A program made the translations under genes and the position numbers. The notes under the pieces are model-generated. The model was not told where the DNA came from. It did not search any database and saw nothing but the letters and a program-made list of their open reading frames with translations. Below, piece by piece: positions 54,137 through 64,000 of a DNA stretch of 64,000 nucleotides. Numbering within the stretch: the first letter of the stretch is position 1; every line of letters begins with the position of its first letter. Source of the DNA: Trichomonas vaginalis G3 (Eukaryota > Parabasalia > Trichomonadida > Trichomonadidae); the NCBI RefSeq assembly GCF_026262505.1, contig NC_067205.1, positions 22,725,585-22,789,584 on the forward strand. Direction: 5' to 3'.

Positions 54137-54841
54137 CTACATGAAGCCGTACAAGCGTTTGAATTTGTTTATGCATAAGATTACTCTCTTGTTTTCTGTA
54201 TCTATCATACAAACATAAGCAGCACCTGTTTTTGTAAAGTTTATATGAAGTTTTCGATAGTTAAGACCTGTATAATAATAGAATGCGTCCTCATTCTCAA
54301 CATAGTAGTAGAACTCAAACGAATGCTTACCATAATCTGTTATTTCAACAGCTTCGTCAGATATTTCATCAACGAACTCATAAACTATATCGCCATACTT
54401 GCTTTTATTTCTATTGTTTTCAGATTTAGAACACCAACGAAGGTTTGAGATTCTGTTGTCCGTTCTATCATGATTTATATGGTCTATTTCTTTCAAATTG
54501 TTTGGATTTTCAATCCACTGTTCTGCAATAATTCTATGCTTTAAATGTGTTTTGTTGTTTAAACTAAGCTCAATATAACCATGATTATTTAAGCATTCAC
54601 TCTTAATATGTTTGTTTTTCTTTCGACGAATAGTAAAAGGATATGTCGTACAAATCTCATAATCTTCATGATTTCTCAATGTTTCCCATTGAGTTTGTTC
54701 CCCACTAACGTTCTCATTGACGTCCTCAATATCTTCTTCCTCACTGAACTCGTCAATATTTTCACTAGCTCCTTCTGTAATGTTTTCATCGGCATTGTCA
54801 TTGACTTCTTCTGTAATGTTAGATGTTGTTGTTTCGCTCAT
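54137..54841 (-). CDS. HNH endonuclease (right copy)
   Basis: Identical 234-residue protein in mirror orientation, divergent from the right helicase gene across 68 bases. HNH residues DHINH ... NRISNLRWCSKSENN are intact. Identity between arms some 10 kb apart argues for recent origin of the dimer or gene conversion. Confidence 0.85.
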   Translation of the reverse strand: MSETTTSNITEEVNDNADENITEGASENIDEFSEEEDIEDVNENVSGEQTQWETLRNHEDYEICTTYPFTIRRKKNKHIKSECLNNHGYIELSLNNKTHLKHRIIAEQWIENPNNLKEIDHINHDRTDNRISNLRWCSKSENNRNKSKYGDIVYEFVDEISDEAVEITDYGKHSFEFYYYVENEDAFYYYTGLNYRKLHINFTKTGAAYVCMIDTENKRVILCINKFKRLYGFM

Positions 54842-54909
54842 GTTCTTTCACTAATGTTAAAAGTTATGTTGTACGAATTTTGAACAGAATTTAGAGCAGT
54901 TATGAAACA

Positions 54910-57284
54910 ATGAAGTATTTTACGCTATTGAAAGGAACTATGAGAGTGAAGTACATGACAGCAATGACAAAAGGAACTAATATCAAACCTAATGAAATCG
55001 CTCACGAGGACATAGAGCTTAACAAGTACTTTGTGGAGTATCTTATAAGTGAAGAGTATGTAAGACCTTACTTCATGTTTGACAGCATGAATGAGGATGT
55101 TATTTCATGGTTAAAGAATATAAGCAATGTTTTCGGTAAGTACGTCATAGATGACAAAGGTCTTGTTGTATTTTATGAGACAGCAATACGAACACAGGAA
55201 CTAATGGATATTATGCATCAACAGCAAAGAAAGGATTTAGTACTATTGGCATGAATGAACATTGCAGGAATGACATATACAACCTATGCTCACGAAAGCC
55301 TTACACAAAAGCAATACAAATGATAGAACATAAGTGTCTAAGGTCAGCAAATGAAATCATTACTGTCAGTGGTTATGAAAGAACTGTTAGCAAAGATGAG
55401 TGGAAACAGCTATTCATATTAAGGAAGGACGTTGCTGAACTAGTTAAACCTGTTGCACAAACATTGTTTCAGATAAGACCAGCAATGACTAAGAACCCTT
55501 TGACCTTAGTCAATGAGACCATAGAGGTTGAAGATAATGACATGAAAGAACTAGGAATGAATGAGAGAAGTTGTGAAGGATGTTTGAGTCAAAACACATG
55601 GTTCTTCAGAGCTGTTAAGAAACTTAGTAAAGAACGACAGAAATATTTTATAGAGAAGTATTGCAAAGGATGTGTAAATGAATTGCTTGAAATAGAACTT
55701 AGAGACACTTTCACACTAAAGGACTTGAGGAGAAATAAGTACATGAGTGAAGAAGGTATTGACATAGCTAGTGTTATAAATGACTTAAGAAGATGTGTTG
55801 TTGTTATTGACGGAGCACGTATGACATATCTAGTGAAAGATTATGATGGAATACGAGACACAACAACACTTGTGTCAGTAGATAGCAAGGAATTCAATAA
55901 GCTCATGAAGAGTGTTTATGTAGGACGTATTGAGGAGAAGGATGTGAACGCACTGATGATTTATGAAGCGGGTCAGAACAAGAACTATCTTATGAAGTCA
56001 GGCATGAGATTCTTTGACGAAAGAGATGACATTTACAGCTATTTCAGAGGATATGAGTATGAGGTACTGAATGAAGTAGATGAAAGCATTATGAAGGATA
56101 TTTTGAAACATGTTCACGATGTCATATGTAATGAGGATGAAGAGCTTTATGAGTATGTTTTGAACTGGTTCGCCTACATCGTTCAAAATCCTTGTGGAAA
56201 GACTGGAACAGTACTTTTGTTAATAGGAAAGCAAGGAACTGGTAAGAATGTACTTAGTAATGTTCTATGCGAGCTCATTAGTAAGTACGCCAACAATAAT
56301 ATAACGGCAATAGAGAATGTGGTTGGTAGATTCAATGCTGCTATTGAGAACATGAAGCTCATCGTATGCAATGAACTAAGCTCATGCGATACGTCTAAGG
56401 TCATGAACCACGACGCACTAAAGTCAATAGTAACAGAGACTCAGTTGGACTTAAATCAGAAGTGTCAGCCAGTAAGAAAGATAGAGAATGTTTGTAATAT
56501 CATCATGATATCTAACAACTTCAACTCAGTAAAGATTGACAAAGACGACAGAAGATTTGTTGTCATTGACGTAAGCAGCAGATACAAAGGAAATTACGAA
56601 TATTTCTCAAATCTCATTGAAAGCTTTAATGAAGAGTTTTATTCAAACTTACTGACGTACTTCATGAAGAAAGATTTAAGTGAATTTGATGTAAGGAAGA
56701 TACCATTCACCAGGGCTAAACAAGAACTCATCGAAATGAACAAAACACCTTACCAAATGTTTTACGAGGAGTTCTATGAAAAGTTTGTATCCGGATGGAA
56801 TTGTACAGAGTGCTACAGAAGATATAAAGAATTTGCGAAGGAGAATGAATTCTTTGCATGTAGTTCAAATGTATTTGGCGGCAAGATGAGAGAATTTGTG
56901 AAGAGAAGTAGAAAGCGAGACGGTTCTGCAAGAAGTTATATTTACGAAGCAAGTATGATATTAGAAGGTCGTGGAAAGAAAGAAACAGTGAATTATGAGG
57001 AAGTGCTTGAAAAATTCATGGAGTACATGGGAAGCAATATAACATACAACAAAGACATATACAGTGAGTTTAAGTACTACTGTGAACAGCATGAGATTGA
57101 AGTAATGAGTAAAGGAGACTTTGAAACGCTTATGAAAGACAGTAAGGAGGTCGTTCATGAGAACAGTGTTGAAATAGTTCATGAGAACAGTGAGGAGGTC
57201 ATACATGAATGCAATGATGAAATAGTTCACGATGTCGTTCGTGAAGAAGCCATTGCAACAAAGAATGATATAAAGATTTCATAG
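54910..57284 (+). pseudogene. Primase/SF3-helicase-like gene of the palindrome (right copy, nearly whole)
   Basis: The C-terminal half holds an SF3/D5-type helicase: Walker A LLIGKQGTGKNVLS near 56,218-56,260, a Walker-B-like KLIVCNELSS, and motif C NIIMISNNFNSVKIDKDDRR, the pattern found in replication proteins of nucleo-cytoplasmic viruses, virophages, polinton-like viruses and related plasmids. The N-terminal half contains RPYFMFDS and later a cysteine-rich patch (CEGCLSQN, YCKGCVNE), which may be a diverged archaeo-eukaryotic primase and a zinc site; this part is uncertain. The C-terminal end has acidic repeats (EVVHENSVEIVHENSEEVIH). It looks nearly whole with about one break. Likely job: replication initiation and unwinding of the element. 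Divergent from the HNH gene. Confidence 0.7.
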
Positions 57285-57483
57285 AACTTAACAAGGAGGA
57301 GTTTAAAGAAGGCTATGAAGTGAAAAGATGTGAAGAAGATTTCTTGGCGTATTTGAAGAAAAAGAGACTAAAGCCAATGGCTCAAAATAAGTTTCAATCG
57401 ATGTTTGAAAAGAAACGTTTGAGCTATGGTGGTGTAAGAAGCACATATTTACTTTGTTAAGAAGTGAGGACATTTATTTTGTC

Positions 57484-57645
57484 GTTAGTGTTGGAGTTTG
57501 TGTTTGTTGTTAGCGTTTGTCATTTGTGCTGAAGTTAGTACTTGATGTTAGTGTTGGAGTTTGTGTTTGTTGTTAGCGTTTGTCATTTGTGCTGAAGTTA
57601 GTACTTGATGTTAGTGTTGGAGTTTGTGTTTGTTGTTAGTGAGAG
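57484..57645. repeat. 63-bp direct repeat, about 2.6 copies (right)
   Basis: Mirror of 41,494-41,655, on the 3' side of the right helicase copy. Confidence 0.8.
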
Positions 57646-58173
57646 AATAAATTAAATCATGAACTTTGCCATGGTCTCTGTCCCTAGTAGTTTTCATTAA
57701 GTTCTGGAAATAATGAAAGTCATAAACTTTGCCATGGTCTCTGTCCCTAGTAGTTTTCATTATCTCACAGAGTTAATGAAAGTCATACTTTCTATCAGAT
57801 GAAGCATGCAGATGAACATAACGAAAGTTAGTGAGTTTGCCACGAGTTATGAATAAAATATTGGCATATTAGATGAGATAGCTGATGAAACAGATGAAGA
57901 TAAATTAAATCTTGGACTTTGCCACACTCTGTCCCTAGTTCCTCAAAATCCTTGACAACGTTGCTTAGAAATTTTGGTTCAAAACCTCATCTGATTTTAA
58001 TCTGTTATGCTACCTGTTAAGTTTCGCGAGATTATAAATGTCATGGAGTTATATAAAAAGGAGGGACAGCTAGGGACACTGGAAGTACTTGTAAGACTAT
58101 CTGTTAAGATTGCATGAAATACTAAAAAGTCATGAAATCCATTATCGCTGTGCTAGCTTCACCTTAGAGTAAA

Positions 58174-58410
58174 ATGACGACTAAAGTCACTGAAGCAATG
58201 AAACAAAAGTTTTTGGTAGAATACATTAAATCAGGAACTATTCCAGAAGGTTTTTACATTCATACTATGAAGGATGGTAGAGTTCAGTTTAGAAAGATAA
58301 AGCAACCATTAGATAAAGAAGGAATTTTGAGAAAGATTAAACTTCATGAGGACAACATTGCTGAACTTAAGAAGAAGTTAGAAGAGTTGGAGAAAGGAAG
58401 AGAGTTATAA
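58174..58410 (+). CDS. Palindrome element small protein 2 (right copy)
   Basis: 78 residues, same as the left copy up to the final helix (KKKLEELEKGREL). It precedes small gene 1 on the same strand by 139 bases. Confidence 0.55.
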   Translation: MTTKVTEAMKQKFLVEYIKSGTIPEGFYIHTMKDGRVQFRKIKQPLDKEGILRKIKLHEDNIAELKKKLEELEKGREL

Positions 58411-58425
58411 AGCAATGAATTCAAC

Positions 58426-58475
58426 AGGTTAGAAATGAGGGTAGAAATGAGGTTAGATCTACCCTTCTACCCTAA
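58426..58475. promoter_or_regulatory. Hairpin module between small genes (right)
   Basis: Mirror of 40,656-40,705, centred on AGATCT at 58,455-58,460, lying in the 139-base gap between small gene 2 and small gene 1. Confidence 0.5.
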
Positions 58476-58549
58476 ATTTATTTTTGCGCTATGTTTTCAT
58501 ACGTGTGAGGGTGGTGATATCATTAATTTTTAAGTTTATTTTTATATAA

Positions 58550-58870
58550 ATGACGAAAACTATTGAGATAACAAACTACAACAGTCATGAGTTCAAGAAT
58601 TTGTTCTTCGTTCCTCGTGAAAATACATTCTATCAGATACGAGGGAGAAAGGGTAAAGTTAGTTTGAGCGTTTATGAAGGAATGAAGAATGGAAAGTTTA
58701 TACAAGCATACGATACAAACGGTAAACGTGTTTCATTAGCTTTGTCAAAACTTACTAACATTTATTTTGACAGTGACTTTGACCTATATGAAGAAGAAAG
58801 TGAGTCAGAAGATTATGAGTTGTTATGTGAAGCACAGCAATGGGAGGAGTTGCAATACTTTTGTAAGTGA
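58550..58870 (+). CDS. Palindrome element small protein 1 (right copy)
   Basis: Same 106-residue protein as 40,261-40,581, in mirror orientation. Identity of both copies and an open frame support a real gene under recent homogenisation or recent duplication. Function unknown. Confidence 0.6.
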   Translation: MTKTIEITNYNSHEFKNLFFVPRENTFYQIRGRKGKVSLSVYEGMKNGKFIQAYDTNGKRVSLALSKLTNIYFDSDFDLYEEESESEDYELLCEAQQWEELQYFCK

Positions 58871-59030
58871 GAACGTTTATTTTTACATTAATGAAGTCGT
58901 TTGTGAAAACGTTTATTTTTTCATTAGTGAGGTGAAGTGGTTGGCGGCTTTATAAATATTTAAGGTTAAGTTGGTGTTTGTGTTTGTGTTGTAAAATATA
59001 CGTTAACGGTTTCGTAAAGTGTCAAAACAG

Positions 59031-59075
59031 CTAAGTGGTGTACGGAGGCGCGCAGTGCCACAGTACACGACTTAG
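59031..59075. repeat. Terminal stem-loop, right end of the palindrome
   Basis: Mirror copy of the left terminal stem-loop, at the same distance from the other tip. Confidence 0.7.
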
Positions 59076-59086
59076 ATATACTAACT

Positions 59087-60709
59087 GAAGCTATTAGAAA
59101 GTTCAAGGAAGGAAATACTGACCCGAACCTATTTAGCTTTATGGTTCAGCATCAAACGGGATATAATCTCAAACCTGGAAAATACAAGCTCGCTAAGGGA
59201 TATGATTTAATAGCATATCATCCAAATGACATGAATGAATTTACTCCGAGATATTTGATGTCAGAGCTAAATGATAATTCAACTCTCTTCATGAAACGCG
59301 TAAAAAATAGAGACGGAACGAAAGAAGAAAGGTTTATGAGTCCGGATGACTTAGATAGGGAACTTGTTAAAAACGGTCTCGGAATATATGAAATGCCACC
59401 AGATGAGGTACAAGAAACTCCACAGGAAGAAGTTCAGATACAACCAGACATGGAAGAAATAGTTCAGCAACAACAGCTAGAAGAGCCTGAAGGAAACGAA
59501 CAAGTCCCTCCTTTGGAAACTAACTTCACAGAACTAGATGAAGATTTGGAACAGCCGAAAAATCTTGACCCTCAACAAGAGTATGAGGAGAATATGGAAT
59601 CTTTCCAAGAGTCTAAGAAAAATTCGGCTGACATAGTAGAAGGATATCGAAAAATGTTCACCGACATACAAAAGACTCCAACATCAGATGAAAATATCCA
59701 GCATAGAATGGAAGTACTGAAAGAAAATGTACGCAAATACAATAATCCTTTTTACTTACGACCATATAACGTTCAATCTTTGGCTGAACTCGGTGAAAAT
59801 AAAAGGTTAAATTTCAACAAAACATATAGAAATGAAACATTGTTTAAAGTTCATTCAGAACCTAACCAATATGGAAACAAACCTACTTTTGTTTCTGCAG
59901 ACTATGGAACTACAATGAGATGGGGTCATAAAGCTAATCCGGATAGGTGGTTCATAAACTTACAACCTCAATTCCAAGAAGTTGTAGACGCAATGGAATT
60001 GAATGGTGAACCAGATATAACTGGTATTTTCAGCGCGGCTTTAATGCCATTGAAAGATATGAAAGATGCAGATATTTTGGACCGGTATGAAATGAACATG
60101 GCTGAGGGAAATATAACACCTGACGTTCTAGAACATTTATCTCAAAGAACTACACAGAACCATAGAGATGGTATATTTGGTGAAGAGTTTAGAAAGAGAG
60201 TTAGGGAGAGAGAAGGAAGAGAACCTATTGTACATGACCTTGCAAACGAAAGTTTGCAAAATGTCATAAAAACTTACTTTGCAGACAATGAAATGAGAAG
60301 GGATGAATATTTAAGAAAACTCAAATGGACAGTACCAAATGAAATGTTAGTATTGAAAAACATGTTCCATGACAAAATAAAACCAACTACAGAAATAAAT
60401 GACGCAAGACTGAAACGTTGGGTAAAAGCTTTCCCATTCACAAAAGATATTATTGGTTACATGGAAAGAAAACCAGAATGGCTACAAAAACATATATTTG
60501 GAAACGAGCTTATTCCATATGGACAAGCTCTGTTTGAAGAGCTTGAACCGGAAACTCAGGAAAGAGTCATGCAAACAATAAGCGAAGACTCAAATACAAA
60601 CTATGACAAAATCTTTCTAGGATATAGGTTACCTGAGATGGGCGACCAGAGCCCAAAGGCAAAAAGGACATGGGAAATTTACAACATACTAGGTGAACAT
60701 GAGGCATAG
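59087..60709 (+). pseudogene. Outer virus-like element: gene split by the nested palindrome, 3' part
   Basis: Begins at the second GAAGC copy; an ATG-started frame runs from 59,141. Protein of about 520 residues: QHQTGYNLKPGKYKLAKGYD at the start, an acidic Q/E/P-rich middle (about 100-155), then a mixed alpha/beta part (NRDGIFGEEFRKRVREREGR; KPTTEINDARLKRWVKAFPF). I do not recognise it. Its place before the capsid region suggests a virion or assembly protein. Confidence 0.5.
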
Positions 60710-60916
60710 ATGCTACAACTTGAAGCAGAGGGCAAGTTACCAAAAGCGACACCAAAGAAGAAGAGAAGAGTAGAACAAAGTGAAAGTAGTGAAGAAGTAA
60801 CTTCATCTTGTGAAAGTAGTGGCAATGAAGGAAAAAGAAGAGTTAAAGATTCAGTTAAAAACTCAGTCAGGAAGAAAGTAAAGCTTGGTCCGAGTGGGTT
60901 CTATTATGACATATAA
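60710..60916 (+). CDS. Small basic protein of the outer element
   Basis: 68 residues; ATG directly abuts the preceding stop. PKKKRRVEQSESSEEVTSSC looks like a nuclear localisation signal beside a serine/acid stretch, and a second basic stretch (RKKVKLG) follows. Could be a separate core or minor virion protein. Confidence 0.45.
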   Translation: MLQLEAEGKLPKATPKKKRRVEQSESSEEVTSSCESSGNEGKRRVKDSVKNSVRKKVKLGPSGFYYDI

Positions 60917-60948
60917 ATCCAACTATTCTATATTTTTACCCATATGAA

Positions 60949-62566
60949 ATGTACGCCGCTCAGAATATAACGCCAACAGTTTTGAATGCCATGAACGGAA
61001 ATGTTTCCGAATGGTATAACGAATGCGACAATGCCATTAGAAGGTCAGAAATATTTCCTGGAACTTACGAATATACAACTGCTGTTTCTTATGGAAACGT
61101 AGGTGAGTTTGGAGAAGGTTCTTCAACAACAGTAGATATTGCTTGCGACAGGTTTCATATTATTTCTATTGACAACTCATTCTTATACGTGGAACAAGAC
61201 ATTGAAATAAAACCTTCTGCCAAGTTGTCTAACAAGAAAGGTTGCAATGGAATTTTCTATGTCGGATACCAATATGCTCCAGAAGTTTTCATGGGATATA
61301 AGATATATTCTAACTCTGACTTAGTTCAAACAGTAACATGGGCAAACTATGAATGGTTCGCTTTAAGAAACTCAGTACAACCACAAGCTAGAGAACAAAC
61401 AGACCAGTATGCAACTATTGAGAAAATAAGAAGACTTGACCCTAACGTTCCAGGAGTTTATGTTAACCTTTCTGGTTCAGATGGAAATGCTGCCACTAAA
61501 GTAAAACTGAAACTTAGAGTTCCTTTGTCATCTTTCCTCATCTTCAGGTTTTTAAGATACTTGCCAAACTGGGCAGGAAAAATTTCTATCGAACTTACTC
61601 CAAGCAAAAATAACTTAGTCATTGCACCAACACAAGACCCATTCACTCTTACAGATACAGCTGGTGGAGCTGCCAGCATACCATTTGGAAAATGGTGCAA
61701 AGAGAAAGTTGACTTAGACTTTGGTTTCTCAAACCTCAACACTGAAGTAAACTACTACTTCTCAGGAACAGCAGACAACAATACTGCTTGGGTTCCTATT
61801 AAGTTACATGCGAACAGTTTGAATGCAAGAGAATAGAAAGCAGACTTGCAGTCTATATGTTGGACCCAGATATTTCAAATGCTTTAGCTGCCAAATATAT
61901 TGCAGTTCCACTTATGTTCCCTATACACCAAATATCTGTCAAAGACTTTGCAGGTGAAGTTGGAAACCAAAGTGCTGACCCAGGTGCAAGAACAGATATT
62001 GCTTTAACAACTGCAATGAAACATGCAGATACTATGTTTGTACTGTTCAGACGAACTATAAATGACTATTCTTGTTTCTACAACCCTGGTATTAAATATC
62101 ATATAAACATAGATGGCAAATATTATCCAAGAGAAGAATATTCTACAGTTGAGGATATGAGGTCATACAACTTGACATTAGATGCTATGAACTTTAACAA
62201 CAACTTCACAACAACATTAACCCTGAAATGCAAAGTTCTATTATGCCATATGTGAAAGTATGGACTCATACAGGAGGTCAAAAAACTCAATATACAAATG
62301 GAGACCGTTCAAACTTTTGGCTTGGCATTCCATTTGCTGACTCAGAAGACTTTATGGGTGGTATTTCAACTGTTGGTACTGTACAAATACAATATACTGG
62401 TGACAGAGACGGTCCAGATGAATTGAGAGCAAAGAAGTTTACAAAACCAATAGCACTTTTCACGGAAGATGCTCTTTTGAAGATTCGTTCGATGAAACCT
62501 GCTGGGGCTCCTCAGATTGGCATAACGACAGCTTCCATCGAGCAGATTTTGGCAGCAGGTCAGTAA
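60949..62566 (+). pseudogene. Double-jelly-roll major capsid-like gene of the outer element (broken)
   Basis: Region of about 1.6 kb coding for beta-rich protein with strand-turn patterns of double-jelly-roll capsids of the Polinton/virophage/adintovirus kind: TVDIACDRFHIISIDNSFLY near the start and VKLKLRVPLSSFLIFRFLRY followed by LPNWAGKISIELTPSKNNLV, which matches the conserved strand pair of such capsids. Later parts contain more beta-rich sequence (DGKYYPREEYSTVEDMRSYN). The gene is broken, about two breaks. No search was possible; the call rests on pattern and length. Confidence 0.6.
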
Positions 62567-62879
62567 GTTGTTCTTGAACTGACTTCTCTCCGTCAAATAT
62601 TGACAGTACGCCAGTTTTGACATAATATTGTAAGATAAACTTACATTTAGAAATATCTGTAAGTTTTGAAGTTATATTTTTGTCTGCTTCAAGAACTTTC
62701 ACCATTTCAGTTATACCAACTTTCTTTGCTTTATGAAAATATTTAGGTTCAGCAAAGACTGCTATTCTATAACATTTTCCATTGTTTGTGTAAAGAACTA
62801 TTCTGTCAATGTATTTGTATTGTTTGTGAGTATAAACTTTGTTCTGCTTCAATTCAATAAGATATCCGAATACGTCCAT
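62460..62879 (-). CDS. Unassigned protein of the outer element, minus strand
   Basis: 139 residues from the ATG at 62,879: MDVFGYLIELKQNKVYTHKQ, YKYIDRIVLYTNNGKCYRIA and a charged C-terminus that overlaps the 3' end of the capsid region on the other strand. It diverges from the gene at 62,898 with only 18 bases between the starts. Not recognised. Confidence 0.5.
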   Translation of the reverse strand: MDVFGYLIELKQNKVYTHKQYKYIDRIVLYTNNGKCYRIAVFAEPKYFHKAKKVGITEMVKVLEADKNITSKLTDISKCKFILQYYVKTGVLSIFDGEKSVQEQLTDLLPKSARWKLSLCQSEEPQQVSSNESSKEHLP

Positions 62880-62897
62880 CTTTTTATTCTAAGTAAA

Positions 62898-63476
62898 ATG
62901 TCATTTCCGAAAAATAGAAGCGTAAGTGTTTCAAAAGGTTTAATGGCGGTGGCAGATGTGAAGTTAAATTCACCAACTCAAACAAACAGTCAAAGTGTTA
63001 TTGTCAATGTCAAAGACAGAGATGTTGAAGTGGGGAAACCATACGAAGACGAAGATGGTATAACAATTGTTCCTGTAAAAGAACCAACATATCCTGAAGT
63101 TAACAGAGACTTAAGTTCTGTTGCAGATATTCGAAACGACTACCAACAACTGAAAGACAAACTTCAAACTCAGGAGAAGATTTGTCAAGCTTTAAGTATA
63201 ATGTTAAACTTGGTCGAACACAACCCTGTAAAAGTGAACTCATATGTCATTGCACCTCATGAAGTTTTGAAAGAACTATTGAAACTTTTGACAGAGGCAG
63301 ACGATATAAACATCAAAGAAATAGAACCCGACATTGGTTGCTGTGGTGTTTCATATAATGTCATTGACAAGATATACGTTATGAAAGGAGGTGAAACGTT
63401 GAACTTAAAATATAGTTTCCCAGACGTTATAAAAATATTTGACGACCACAACATTTCATTAAAATTTATTTGCTAA
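62898..63476 (+). CDS. Unassigned protein of the outer element
   Basis: 192 residues from the ATG at 62,898: MSFPKNRSVSVSKGLMAVAD at the start, then DVEVGKPYEDEDGITIVPVK, a helical stretch (RNDYQQLKDKLQTQEKICQA) and a C-terminal mixed part (ISLKFIC at the end). The open frame extends upstream but that part overlaps the divergent gene and lacks an initiator. Possibly a minor virion protein; not recognised. Confidence 0.5.
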   Translation: MSFPKNRSVSVSKGLMAVADVKLNSPTQTNSQSVIVNVKDRDVEVGKPYEDEDGITIVPVKEPTYPEVNRDLSSVADIRNDYQQLKDKLQTQEKICQALSIMLNLVEHNPVKVNSYVIAPHEVLKELLKLLTEADDINIKEIEPDIGCCGVSYNVIDKIYVMKGGETLNLKYSFPDVIKIFDDHNISLKFIC

Positions 63477-63494
63477 GTAAATGCAGAAGACATA

Positions 63495-64000
63495 ATGGTT
63501 TATACTATTACGACTAAAAACCCCGAGTCATATAATTCTATAACAACAAACTTACAAAGTCCTCAAGGACGATATTGTAAACTAACCTTAAACACAATGA
63601 CGACTAAAGCCTGTTTTGCTCTTTTGACACCAGAAGACTTTATTGTTGTGAATGGTAAAAAATACTCCTTTGAAGATACTTACTCAGATATACCACCAAC
63701 AGGTTTTGTTGACTTATTTAATACTTTAAGTACGGGTGTAACATGTGCTGCAACTAGAGCAGGTTTCATTATGTTTGGATGTCCGACTGAGTTTACTATA
63801 AACGATATGAGCTATAATACAAAACTTATTTCTGGTTTTTACTACCAACAGTTTCCTATAACAGGAAAAGGTGTCATACAAGGAATGTCTATTCCATTGA
63901 CATTAAGCACACCAATCTTATATATTGTTTCAAACTTAGGTTCAAAGTGTTATTCGAATGTCGACAGAAACTATTATGACCAAAAGATACTTATGCGTAT
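63495..64000 (+). CDS. Beta-rich protein of the outer element, cut by window end
   Basis: ATG at 63,495; 168 codons to the window edge without a stop. Starts MVYTITTKNPESYNSITTNL and is rich in T, G, aromatic residues and short beta-like strands (GRYCKLTLNTMTTKACFALL; GVIQGMSIPLTLSTPILYIV). This could be a minor capsid or vertex protein given its place, but no signature proves it. Confidence 0.45.
   Translation, partial: MVYTITTKNPESYNSITTNLQSPQGRYCKLTLNTMTTKACFALLTPEDFIVVNGKKYSFEDTYSDIPPTGFVDLFNTLSTGVTCAATRAGFIMFGCPTEFTINDMSYNTKLISGFYYQQFPITGKGVIQGMSIPLTLSTPILYIVSNLGSKCYSNVDRNYYDQKILMR

Larger units (their letters stand above)
40045..59086. mobile_element. 19-kb palindromic nested element (head-to-head dimer) with 5-bp target duplication
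   Basis: Two inverted arms, 40,045-48,844 and 49,068-59,086, around a 223-bp centre. The outermost bases are AGTTAGTATATCTAAGTCGT on both sides in mirror image, and GAAGC stands directly outside each end (40,040-40,044 and 59,087-59,091). Each arm carries the same gene set: two small genes, a putative primase/SF3-helicase gene, an HNH endonuclease gene, and a long short-repeat array. No capsid, integrase or transposase is recognised. Coding parts of the arms are nearly identical, so it is young; the 1.2-kb length difference lies in the arrays. Some of its genes are whole and the helicase copies are broken. Confidence 0.85.
49068..59086 (-). repeat. Right arm of the giant inverted repeat
   Basis: 10,019 bp, reverse image of the left arm with about 1.2 kb more sequence in its array, including a triple 120-bp repeat and a small hairpin (ACGAAGTG/CACTTCGT at 51,605-51,628) that the left arm lacks. 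Confidence 0.9.
38238..64000. mobile_element. Polinton-like, capsid-bearing virus-like element (left part; runs off the window)
   Basis: Composition shifts at about 38,238 from AT-rich host DNA to a GC-richer, hairpin-containing left end (GGCGCGTTGCGCC at about 38,262). Parts seen: a coiled-coil/PQ-rich gene, a capsid-like region of double-jelly-roll type, and four or more small or unassigned genes, mostly on the plus strand. The right end and any DNA polymerase, integrase, protease or ATPase would lie beyond 64,000. It is broken: a large nested element splits one gene and there are about two further breaks in the capsid region. Frames elsewhere are open, so it looks young. Family: Polinton/Maverick-like or polinton-like virus, which are very numerous in trichomonads; assignment rests mainly on the capsid region. 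Confidence 0.65.

Noticed and set aside
40045-59086. Assembly artefact (false mirror)
   Set aside because: The arms differ in length and in array content, the outer flanks differ, and a 5-bp duplication sits exactly at both tips. An artefact would give equal arms; still, long reads are the decisive test.
1-64000. tRNA, rRNA or spliceosomal RNA genes
   Set aside because: No cloverleaf with conserved A and B boxes or rRNA segments were recognised by eye; a covariance-model scan could change this.

Overview
The window reads as nuclear DNA of a trichomonad (parabasalid protist such as Trichomonas or Tritrichomonas; species not settled). Reasons: very AT-rich spacers, host genes apparently without introns, several starts preceded within about 25 bases by the trichomonad initiator (TCA followed by pyrimidines/Ts), and typical families (two-repeat Myb, Rab, DENN, F-BAR-like/SH3, TM9, many-RRM protein, ankyrin relics, right-handed beta-helix surface-type fragments, capsid-bearing mobile DNA).

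Positions 1-38,237 are host DNA with about sixteen real or likely genes on both strands: a thioredoxin-UBX protein, DENN protein, TM9/nonaspanin, ER-type membrane thioredoxin protein, an ALG5-like protein that has lost its catalytic motifs, a tail-cysteine membrane protein, Myb factor, F-BAR-like/SH3 protein, multi-TM protein, Rab GTPase, long coiled coil, CAMK-type kinase, multi-RRM protein and a coiled-coil protein whose 3' end is cut off by a small transposon. Several point to secretory and endocytic membranes (DENN, Rab, TM9, ER thioredoxin, ALG5-like). Spacers are gene graveyards: three beta-helix pieces without start codons, at least three decayed ankyrin-repeat stretches, a 616-bp MITE with 230-bp terminal inverted repeats, a 1,042-bp TTAA-flanked element, a 54-bp minisatellite and smaller repeats.

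From about 38,238 to the window end lies a capsid-bearing, Polinton-like element (left end inside the window, right end outside). It carries a coiled-coil/PQ-rich gene, a double-jelly-roll capsid-like region (broken) and several unassigned genes. No polymerase, integrase, protease or packaging ATPase is seen before the window ends.

The most striking object is nested inside it: a 19,042-bp giant palindrome (40,045-59,086) that splits a gene of the outer element and is flanked by a 5-bp duplication, GAAGC. Each arm carries, in mirror image, two small genes, a putative primase/SF3-helicase gene, a divergent HNH endonuclease gene and several kb of short repeats containing hairpin modules whose stem sequences change while their complementarity is kept. 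The ends fold into stem-loops, and the centre is a 223-bp spacer with two 86-bp direct repeats. It looks like a head-to-head dimer of a self-replicating linear element, with no capsid gene of its own, lodged in a virus-like element; functionally this resembles a transpoviron or satellite, but that is inference.
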